In this document: positions 1 through 4,961 of the stretch, in pieces | Layout of the letters: each line of letters opens with the position of its first letter | How positions within the stretch are numbered: position 1 is the first letter of the stretch | NCBI GenBank assembly: GCA_021767845.1 | Contig: JAASSQ010000190.1 | Location: 1 to 5,826 of the forward strand | Length of the DNA stretch: 5,826 bases | Direction: 5' to 3' | DNA from: Roseovarius sp. | Lineage (GTDB): Bacteria > Pseudomonadota > Alphaproteobacteria > Rhodobacterales > Rhodobacteraceae | Made by a program: the position numbers and the translations under genes | The notes under the pieces: generated by a model | What the model was told of the DNA's origin: nothing | Seen by the model: only the letters and a program-made list of their open reading frames with translations | The model's database searches: none

Positions 1-59
1 CGTTCGGGGAAGTAGGTTTCGAGTAGCGTATGAAGCCTGATTGCAATTCGTGTCCGCAA
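1..59 (-). CDS. N-terminal fragment, probable M23-family metallopeptidase (partial)
   Basis: The minus strand from TTG at 59 runs open to the window edge and reads M-R-T-R-I-A-I-R-L-H-T-L-L-E-T-Y-F-P-E: 19 complete codons plus two bases. This basic, amphipathic start ending in 'LLETYFPE' resembles, from memory, the cytoplasmic N-terminus of rhodobacterial M23 (LytM-type) peptidoglycan endopeptidases, which carry a membrane anchor soon after and a periplasmic zinc-peptidase domain; neither is inside the window. No ATG or GTG lies nearby upstream in this frame. TTG is favoured by an AAGGGA Shine-Dalgarno at 73-68 with an 8-nt spacer. The codons (CTA, AGG, ACA, ATT, CGA) are A/T-richer than in the neighbouring genes, as often seen at gene starts. 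A competing ATG at 65-63 in another frame gives an unconvincing peptide (MSCGHELQ). The gene follows the DUF455 gene on the same strand after a 215-bp gap. That a gene starts here is fairly likely; the family assignment is tentative. Confidence 0.45.
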   Translation of the reverse strand, partial: MRTRIAIRLHTLLETYFPE

Positions 60-67
60 GACATCCG

Positions 68-73
68 TCCCTT
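68..73 (-). promoter_or_regulatory. Ribosome binding site deciding a TTG start
   Basis: Minus-strand AAGGGA lies 8 nt before the TTG at 59-57. It is the main reason for choosing TTG rather than the out-of-frame ATG at 65-63, which would have almost no spacer from the same motif. Confidence 0.45.
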
Positions 74-165
74 GTAACCCTTCCCAATCGCGGCGCGCTT
101 GGCTGCATCTGGTCAGTTTTCATGACCGGGCGCCTTCGCGGACCGGATTAGCGAGTGGTCCGGCG

Positions 166-201
166 CAGGGCAAGGTTTTTGGGCACGGGTGCCCTGTTTT
201 T
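166..201 (+). terminator. Terminator-like hairpin plus T5 on the plus strand
   Basis: CAGGGCA (166-172) pairs perfectly with TGCCCTG (190-196), and TTTTT (197-201) follows at once. The 17-nt loop is large. An alternative shorter stem, GGGCA (181-185) with TGCCC (190-194) around CGGG, uses the same right arm, so the two are mutually exclusive. No plus-strand gene is visible at 1-165 to be terminated, so it could stop antisense transcription, form part of the minus-strand leader of the gene at 59, or be chance. Confidence 0.3.
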
Positions 202-205
202 GGGC
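175..205. repeat. 10-bp direct repeat GTTTTTGGGC, 21 bp apart
   Basis: Perfect copies lie at 175-184 and 196-205 with 11 bp between them. The 21-bp period is two helical turns, so both T5 tracts face the same side of the DNA. This geometry suits intrinsic bending or a dimeric DNA-binding protein upstream of the gene starting at 59. The sequence identity is certain; any function is inferred. Confidence 0.5.
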
Positions 206-216
206 CGATTGTTGCC

Positions 217-240
217 GGACCGGCGAAAATTCGCCGATCC
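217..240 (-). terminator. Hairpin after the bcp-DUF455 operon, without a U-tract
   Basis: A 24-bp near-perfect inverted repeat, left arm 217-227 and right arm 230-240 with centre AA. Ten of eleven pairs match; the single mismatch is C220/A237. It starts 34 nt past the DUF455 stop codon, which suits a transcript 3' end. No T-run follows on the minus strand, so it is not a classic intrinsic terminator; it may stabilise the mRNA 3' end or work with Rho. It could also be a protein-binding palindrome. Confidence 0.4.
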
Positions 241-274
241 TGCAAGGGGTTGAGCCACGCCAGGCTGCGACAGA

Positions 275-1102
275 TCAGCCGCGCGCGGGCGTTTCGTCGG
301 CCAGCGGCCAGTAGAAATCGGGCGGCAGACCGGCCTCGGCGCGCTTTTCCTCGTTGAAGGGCGGTTTCAGCGCGCCGTGGAAATAGGTGCGCACAAGCTC
401 GTGGAAGACCTGCTTGGGGTCGCGGTCCTCGCGGCCGCAGAGGAAGTGGAACCACTTGGAGCCATAGGCGACGTGGTGGACCTCTTCGGCGTAGATCACC
501 TGCATGGCCTCGACGGCCCGGCTGTCGCCGGCCTTGTCGAAGATGTCGATCATGCCTGGGGTCACATCGAGGCCGCGCGCCTCGAGCACCATGGGCACCA
601 CGGCCAGCCGGCCCATCAGGTCGTGGGCCGTGTCCTCGGCGGCGCGCCACATGCCGGCATGGGCGGGCAGGGCGCCGTAATGGCTGCCCTGCGCCTCGAG
701 GCAGTCGCAGATCAGGTTGAAATGCTTGGATTCCTCGTCGGCCGATTTCACCCAGTCGTCATAGAAGCCGGGCGGCATGGGCACATGGCCGAAGCGGGCG
801 ATGATGTCCCAGTGCAGGTCCACGGCGTTCAGTTCGATATGGGCCACGGCATGCAGCATGGCGATGCGGCCCTGCGGGCTGCCGGGGCGGCGGCGGGGCA
901 CGTCGCGGGGATTGCGCAGTTCGGGCTGCGCGGGGCGCGCGGGGCGCAGGGGCGGGCGGGCCTCGCCCACCGGCAGCGGCGTGCCGGCGTCGCGCGCCGC
1001 GAACCACGTGGCGGCGTGACGGCGCGAGAGCGCGGTCTTTTCGCGGCCGTCGGCGGTGGTCAGCACCTCGACGGCCATCCGGGTCAGGGTCTTGTCGGTC
1101 AC
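275..1102 (-). CDS. DUF455 family ferritin-like protein
   Basis: A 275-residue protein of the DUF455 group, a ferritin-fold family of unknown reaction. I recognise it by the Pro/Arg-rich linker around residues 49-79 with 'RNPRDVPRRR', then 'HAVAHIELNAVDL' (84-96), 'DEESKHF' (122-128) and 'YAEEVHHVAYGSKWFHF' (204-220). The pattern expected of a diiron four-helix bundle is complete: E90 (with H88 beside it), E124xxH127, E174 in 'LEARGLD' and E207xxH210. No signal peptide or membrane segment is seen, so it is probably cytoplasmic. The GTG start at 1102 is chosen because it overlaps the bcp stop codon (GTGA, 1102-1099), a typical coupled junction; no clear Shine-Dalgarno precedes it. The alternative ATG at 1078 (residue 9) would remove only eight residues. 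Co-transcription after a peroxiredoxin gene suggests a link to peroxide or iron metabolism. Fold and metal binding are good inferences; substrate and reaction are unknown. Confidence 0.88.
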   Translation of the reverse strand: MTDKTLTRMAVEVLTTADGREKTALSRRHAATWFAARDAGTPLPVGEARPPLRPARPAQPELRNPRDVPRRRPGSPQGRIAMLHAVAHIELNAVDLHWDIIARFGHVPMPPGFYDDWVKSADEESKHFNLICDCLEAQGSHYGALPAHAGMWRAAEDTAHDLMGRLAVVPMVLEARGLDVTPGMIDIFDKAGDSRAVEAMQVIYAEEVHHVAYGSKWFHFLCGREDRDPKQVFHELVRTYFHGALKPPFNEEKRAEAGLPPDFYWPLADETPARG

Positions 1103-1560
1103 AGCGATTTCACCGCTTCGAGCACCTCTTCGGCGTGGCCCGGCACCTTGACCTTGCGCCAGGCGCGGGCGATCCGCCCCTCGCCGTCGATCAGGAAGGT
1201 CGAGCGCTCTATGCCGAAGAACTGCTTGCCATACATGTTCTTTTCCTTCCAGACGCCGTAGGCCTCGCAGGTCTGCGCCTCGGCATCCGACAGGAGCGGC
1301 ACCTCCAGGGCGTGCTTGTCGCGGAATTTCTCGTGCTTGGCGACGGTGTCCTTGGAGATGCCGAGGACGGTGGCGCCGGCGGCCTCGAAATCGGCGCGCA
1401 GCGCGGTGAAGGCGAGCGCCTCTTTGGTGCATCCCGAGGTGTCGTCGCGCGGGTAGAAGAACAGCACCACGGGCGCGCCGCGCAGGGACGAGAGGGTGAT
1501 TTCCTCGCCGCCGTCGCGGGGCAGGGTGAAGTCGGGGGCAAGGTCGCCGGTGTCGAGCAT
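1099..1560 (-). CDS. bcp: Bcp/PrxQ-type thioredoxin-dependent thiol peroxidase
   Basis: A 153-residue cytosolic peroxiredoxin of the Bcp (AhpE/PrxQ) class, which reduces hydrogen peroxide and organic hydroperoxides using thioredoxin or another thiol. Its length is normal for the family. Visible landmarks are the thioredoxin-fold start 'APDFTL' (8-13), the active-site loop PxxxTxxC with P37, T41 and the peroxidatic C44 in 'YPRDDTSGCTKEA', the 'VLGIS' strand (65-69), 'LLSD' (89-92), the Bcp hallmark 'YGVWKEKNMYGK' (101-112) and the active-site arginine R119 before 'STFLID'. The cysteine usual five residues after the peroxidatic one is leucine (L49), and helix 3 carries none; the only other cysteine is C98. 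This suggests a 1-Cys or atypical cycle. ATG at 1560 is chosen for its AAGGA at 1572-1568 with a 7-nt spacer; an in-frame ATG at 1596 would add twelve unlikely residues. First gene of the operon, divergent from the YhdP-like gene. Confidence 0.95.
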   Translation of the reverse strand: MLDTGDLAPDFTLPRDGGEEITLSSLRGAPVVLFFYPRDDTSGCTKEALAFTALRADFEAAGATVLGISKDTVAKHEKFRDKHALEVPLLSDAEAQTCEAYGVWKEKNMYGKQFFGIERSTFLIDGEGRIARAWRKVKVPGHAEEVLEAVKSL

Positions 1561-1567
1561 GTCGTGT

Positions 1568-1572
1568 TCCTT
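1568..1572 (-). promoter_or_regulatory. Ribosome binding site of bcp
   Basis: Minus-strand AAGGA with a 7-nt spacer to the ATG at 1560-1558. It settles the bcp start against the in-frame ATG at 1596. Confidence 0.75.
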
Positions 1573-1599
1573 GTGATGCGTTCGAGTCGGGGTCATATT
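1571..1599 (+). promoter_or_regulatory. Possible promoter for the YhdP-like gene and queA
   Basis: TTGTGA (1571-1576), a 17-bp spacer and CATATT (1594-1599) each match four of six sigma-70 consensus positions. This would start transcription near 1606 and give a leader of about 59 nt that includes the palindrome at 1628-1645. The elements lie in the only A/T-richer patch of the divergent region. Weak consensus; tentative. Confidence 0.3.
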
Positions 1600-1623
1600 A
1601 GGGCGGCAGAGGCGGGAATAAAG
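1595..1623 (-). promoter_or_regulatory. Possible promoter for bcp-DUF455
   Basis: On the minus strand TAATAT (1600-1595) can act as a -10, which would put the start near 1588 and leave a leader of about 28 nt containing the bcp Shine-Dalgarno. The region 17 bp upstream, CTTTAT (1623-1618), barely resembles a -35. The -10 box overlaps that of the plus-strand candidate, so polymerase could not sit on both at once. Confidence 0.25.
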
Positions 1624-1627
1624 CCAT

Positions 1628-1645
1628 CGGCGGGCCGGCCCGCCG
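1628..1645. repeat. 18-bp perfect palindrome CGGCGGGCCGGCCCGCCG
   Basis: Arms 1628-1636 and 1637-1645 are exactly self-complementary. In a plus-strand transcript it would form a 7-bp G/C stem with a CCGG loop, ending 19 nt before the ATG of the YhdP-like gene. It could be an operator for the divergent genes, a translation-damping leader hairpin, or a by-product of high G+C. The symmetry is certain; a role is not. Confidence 0.6.
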
Positions 1646-1664
1646 GGGCGATCGGGCGAAACGG

Positions 1665-4600
1665 ATGAGCGAACCCCAAGACAACACGACGCGCGGCGGA
1701 GGTGCAAGGCGCGCGGTTCTGTGGGCGGTGCTGGTGCTGGCGGCGCTGTCGGTGGCTGTCGCGGTGGCGGTGACGGCGGCGACGGGGCGGGATTTCACCG
1801 CGCCCGACTGGCTGCGGGCGCGCATCGTGCAAACGATCAACGAGGATGTCTTGGGCGTCTCCTTCGCCTTCGGCAGCGTGGGCCTGCGCATCGAGGAGGA
1901 CTGGACCCCGCAGCTGAGCCTGCAGGACGTGACCGTGCGCGGGCCGGGGGGCGTGGTGCTGGCGAACCTGTCGGACGTGCAGAGCACCGTGGCGCTGCGC
2001 CCGCTGATGCGCGGGCAGTTGCAACCCGCCGCGATCCGGCTGTCGGGGGCGCGGGTAACGCTGCGCCGGGCTGAGGACGGGCAGGTGCGGCTGAGCGTGG
2101 GCGAGGCCGCGCCGCCGCTGGAAGAGGCCGCCAACATGGCCGAGCTGGCCGCGCAGATCGACGACATCCTGACCCGGCGGCATTTCGCGGAGTTGCGCAG
2201 GGTCGAGGCGGGCAACCTGTCGCTGCGCTACGAGGATGCGCGCGCGGGGCGCGCCTGGAGCGTGGATGGCGGGCGGCTGGAGATGACGCGCGAGGGCGAC
2301 GCCCTGACGATGCGGGGGGATTTCGCCCTGCTGGGCGCGCGGGCCTACGCGACGACACTGGCGATGAATTACCAACGCCGGATCGGCGAAACGGCGGCCG
2401 AGTTCGGCGTGAGCTTCGAGGACATGCCCGCCCGTGACATTGCCGGGCAATCCCCGGCGCTGGCATGGCTGGAGGCGCTGAATGCGCCGATTTCGGGGGC
2501 GTTGCGCGCCTCGGTCGATGAGGCGGGCGCGCTTGGCCCGCTCCATGCCACGCTGCAGATCGGCGAGGGCGTGTTGCAGCCCACCCCGGCCACCCAGCCC
2601 GTCGGTTTTTCGCAGGCGCGGGTCTATTTCACCTATGATCCCGACGACCAGCGGATGCGGTTCGACGAGATCACGCTGGACAGCAAGTGGGTCACGGCGG
2701 TCGCCGAGGGGCAGGCCCTTCTGGTCGGCATGGAGAGCGGCTGGCCCGACGAATTGCTGGGCCAGTTCCGGCTGCGCCGGATCTCGGCCAACCCGGCGGG
2801 GCTCTATCCCGAGCCGGTCGAGATCGACGAGGCTGTGATGGACATGCGCCTGCAGCTTGATCCCTTCCTGCTGTCGCTGGGGCAATTGAGCCTGACCGAC
2901 CAGGGCAGCCGCCTGGTGCTGAACGGCGAACTGGAGGCCGAACCCGCGGGCTGGCGGCTGGCGTTGGATGGCACGATGGATGCGCTGAAGCCCGAACGGC
3001 TGCTGACGCTGTGGCCCCGCTCGGTCAAGCCGCGCACCCGCGAGTGGATCGACGAGAACGTGGCCGCCGCCGACCTGAGTGACGTGCAATTGGCCGTGCG
3101 CGCCCGCCCCGGCGCCGACCCGGACGTGTTCCTGGGGTTCGACTATACCGGGCTTGAGACACGGTTCATCAAGGACGTGCCGGTGATCGAGGACGCGGCG
3201 GGCCATGCCTCGCTGATCGACAACCGCTTCGTGGTGACGGCCGATGCCGGGCACGTGACCGCCGCGCAGGGCGGGCGGATCGACATCTCGGGCACCAGTT
3301 TCATCATCCCCGACGTGCGCATCCGGCGCGGCCCGGCGCGCACCCGGCTGCACACCGACAGCACGATCACCGCCGCGCTGTCGCTGCTGAACGAGCCGCC
3401 GTTCCAGTTCATGTCCAAGGCCAACCTGCCGGTCACGCTGGCCGACGGGCAGGCGCGGCTGGCGGGGCGGCTGGATTTCCTGCTCAAGCCCGACCTGCAG
3501 CCCGACGAGGTGGCCTTTGACGTGGCCGGCACCTTGCGCGAGGTGCGCAGCGAAACGCTGGTGGAGGGCCGGGTGATCGCGGCGCCCGTGCTGAACCTGA
3601 AGGCCGACAACGACGCGGTGCGCGTCGAGGGCGCGGGCCGCATCGGACGGGTGCCGGTGGAGGGCGAATGGCGCAGCGCGCTTGGCCCGGAGACCGACGG
3701 GACAAGCCGGGTGACGGGCTGGATCGAGCTTTCGGAACGCTTTGCCGACGAGTTCCGCATCGGCCTGCCCCCCGGCAGCCTGTCGGGGCGGGGGCGGGCC
3801 GAGGTCGCGATCGACCTGCCGCGCGGCGGGCCGGGCCGGTTCGAGATGTCGTCGGACCTGTCGGGGGTCGCGCTGCGCCTGCCGCAGCTGGATTGGGCGC
3901 TTGGCGCGGGGGCGACGGGCAATCTGGAGGTGTCGGGCACTTTCGGTCAGCCGCCCGAGATCGGGCGCATCGCGCTGAACGCCGCCGGGCTGCGCGCCGA
4001 AGGGGGCGTGACCCTGAACGCCGATGGCACCCTGGAGCGGGCCAGTTTCGAGCGTGTGCGGCTGGATGACTGGCTGAGCGCGCCGGTCGATCTGGTGGGG
4101 CGCGGGCCGGGGCAGCCGCCCCAGGTGCTGGTCAGCGGCGGGCGCGTCGATCTGCGCGCCACCTCGCTGGCCGGGGGCGGCGAGGGCGGCGGGGCCACGG
4201 GCGAGGGTGGCCCGGTGTCGCTGGCGCTGAACCGGCTGGTGATCTCGGACGGGATCGAGTTGCGCGATTTCCGCGCCGACCTGGACATGAGCGGCGGCGC
4301 CTCGGGCAGTTTCACGGGCCGCGTCAATGGCGGGGCCGCGGTGGAGGGCCGTATCGTGCCGCATCGCGGGCGCAGCGCCTTCGAGATCCGGTCGCAGGAT
4401 GCCGGGGGCGTTCTGGCGGCGGCGGGGCTGCTCAAACAGGCGCGCGAGGGCGCGATGCGGCTTGTGCTGGTGCCGGGGGCGGCGCAGGGCAGCTATGACG
4501 GCTCGCTGGAGGTGGAGAACGTGCGCCTGACCGATGCGCCGGCACTGGCGGCGCTGCTGAACACGATGAGCGTCGTCGGCCTGCTGGAGCAACTGGACGG

Positions 4601-4961
4601 CGAGGGCATCCATTTCGGCGACGTGGAGGCGCGTTTCCAGTTGACACCGGACCGCGTGACGCTTTTGTCCAGCAGCGCGGTCGGGGCGTCGATGGGGATT
4701 TCGATGGACGGATACTATTACCTGGAAAGCGGGCAGATGGACATGCAGGGGGTGGTGTCGCCCTTCTACCTGGTCAACCAGATCGGCGGGCTGTTCACGC
4801 GGCGCGGCGAGGGGCTGGTCGGGGTGAATTTCGAGATGCAGGGGCCGGCGGCGGATCCGCGGGTCTCGGTCAACCCGCTGTCGGTCTTCACGCCGGGCAT
4901 GTTCCGCGAGATTTTCCGCCGCCCGCCGCCCGAGGCGGTTCAACCGGAGGACGGGCGGTGA
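1665..4961 (+). CDS. YhdP/AsmA-like membrane-anchored protein (DUF3971, AsmA-like C-terminus)
   Basis: A 1098-residue protein of the AsmA-like superfamily, nearest the YhdP/DUF3971 group. It has a short cytoplasmic N-terminus with R15-R16, one hydrophobic anchor at about 17-39, then a long periplasmic part of repeated short beta-strand segments. The stretch from W450 ('WPRSVKPRTREWIDENV') is typical of the DUF3971 region, and 'LNTMSVVGLLEQLDGEGIHF' (about 965-985, M968) through 'DGYYYLESGQMDMQG' is the AsmA-like C-terminal domain. In E. coli, YhdP with TamB and YdbH carries phospholipids between inner and outer membranes through a beta-rich groove; a similar role here is inferred. A Gly-rich loop lies at 837-849. 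The protein is about 170 residues shorter than E. coli YhdP as I recall it. ATG 1665 is the first possible start after an in-frame TAG at 1599, although its Shine-Dalgarno is poor. The stop overlaps the queA start by 4 nt. Confidence 0.88.
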   Translation: MSEPQDNTTRGGGARRAVLWAVLVLAALSVAVAVAVTAATGRDFTAPDWLRARIVQTINEDVLGVSFAFGSVGLRIEEDWTPQLSLQDVTVRGPGGVVLANLSDVQSTVALRPLMRGQLQPAAIRLSGARVTLRRAEDGQVRLSVGEAAPPLEEAANMAELAAQIDDILTRRHFAELRRVEAGNLSLRYEDARAGRAWSVDGGRLEMTREGDALTMRGDFALLGARAYATTLAMNYQRRIGETAAEFGVSFEDMPARDIAGQSPALAWLEALNAPISGALRASVDEAGALGPLHATLQIGEGVLQPTPATQPVGFSQARVYFTYDPDDQRMRFDEITLDSKWVTAVAEGQALLVGMESGWPDELLGQFRLRRISANPAGLYPEPVEIDEAVMDMRLQLDPFLLSLGQLSLTDQGSRLVLNGELEAEPAGWRLALDGTMDALKPERLLTLWPRSVKPRTREWIDENVAAADLSDVQLAVRARPGADPDVFLGFDYTGLETRFIKDVPVIEDAAGHASLIDNRFVVTADAGHVTAAQGGRIDISGTSFIIPDVRIRRGPARTRLHTDSTITAALSLLNEPPFQFMSKANLPVTLADGQARLAGRLDFLLKPDLQPDEVAFDVAGTLREVRSETLVEGRVIAAPVLNLKADNDAVRVEGAGRIGRVPVEGEWRSALGPETDGTSRVTGWIELSERFADEFRIGLPPGSLSGRGRAEVAIDLPRGGPGRFEMSSDLSGVALRLPQLDWALGAGATGNLEVSGTFGQPPEIGRIALNAAGLRAEGGVTLNADGTLERASFERVRLDDWLSAPVDLVGRGPGQPPQVLVSGGRVDLRATSLAGGGEGGGATGEGGPVSLALNRLVISDGIELRDFRADLDMSGGASGSFTGRVNGGAAVEGRIVPHRGRSAFEIRSQDAGGVLAAAGLLKQAREGAMRLVLVPGAAQGSYDGSLEVENVRLTDAPALAALLNTMSVVGLLEQLDGEGIHFGDVEARFQLTPDRVTLLSSSAVGASMGISMDGYYYLESGQMDMQGVVSPFYLVNQIGGLFTRRGEGLVGVNFEMQGPAADPRVSVNPLSVFTPGMFREIFRRPPPEAVQPEDGR
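4946..4950 (+). promoter_or_regulatory. Ribosome binding site of queA
   Basis: GGAGG inside the last codons of the upstream gene, 7 nt before the GTG at 4958. It fixes the GTG start and suggests that queA can load ribosomes itself as well as through the overlap. Confidence 0.75.

Larger units (their letters stand above)
60..274. other. Non-coding spacer rich in inverted repeats
   Basis: This 215-bp stretch lies between the stop of the DUF455 gene (275) and the probable TTG start of the next minus-strand gene (59). I find no convincing gene in it. It holds at least four inverted repeats: 217-240 (10 of 11 pairs), 166-172/190-196 (CAGGGCA/TGCCCTG), 139-144/157-162 (CGGACC/GGTCCG) and 111-115/123-127 (GGTCA/TGACC, 7-bp spacer). 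It also holds a 10-bp direct repeat with T-tracts at 175-184 and 196-205. I looked for a sigma-70 promoter for the downstream gene. The best pair, TTGCCC at 173-168 with TAATCC at 150-145, fits too poorly at the -10 to call. The stretch probably contains the end of the bcp operon transcript and the promoter or leader of the next gene. Confidence 0.6.

Noticed and set aside
145..173. A sigma-70 promoter (TTGCCC, 17 bp, TAATCC) for the gene starting at 59
   Set aside because: The -10 matches consensus only at its first two bases. The spacing alone is not enough in G/C-rich DNA.
120..650. A 176-codon minus-strand frame running from within the DUF455 gene into the spacer
   Set aside because: It is a frame-shifted reading of DUF455 rich in Arg, Gly and Pro. 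The part in the spacer shows no recognisable protein.
377..1261. A 294-codon plus-strand open frame opposite the DUF455 and bcp genes
   Set aside because: The product is Gly/Ala/His-rich without recognisable features, it spans two clearly real genes on the other strand, and it has no fitting context.
1103..1432. An upstream extension of the DUF455 frame to ATG 1432
   Set aside because: The added stretch is an Arg/Gly-rich out-of-frame reading of bcp. The GTG at 1102, overlapping the bcp stop, explains the real protein.
1561..1596. A longer bcp start at ATG 1596
   Set aside because: It would add an unconserved His/Thr-rich tail, lacks a Shine-Dalgarno, and would overlap the possible -10 box. 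ATG 1560 has AAGGA at the right distance.
4170..4211. A Gly-rich repeat in the YhdP-like gene as a possible tandem repeat or frameshift site
   Set aside because: The codons vary (GGG, GGC, GGT, GAG), there is no regular period, and the reading frame continues through recognisable sequence on both sides. It looks like a flexible loop.
1593..4943. A 1116-codon open frame on the minus strand opposite the YhdP-like gene
   Set aside because: Its translation is a low-complexity mix of Arg, Gln, His, Pro and Ala with no domain, anchor or motif. It covers almost exactly the real gene and follows from G/C at third codon positions removing antisense stops.
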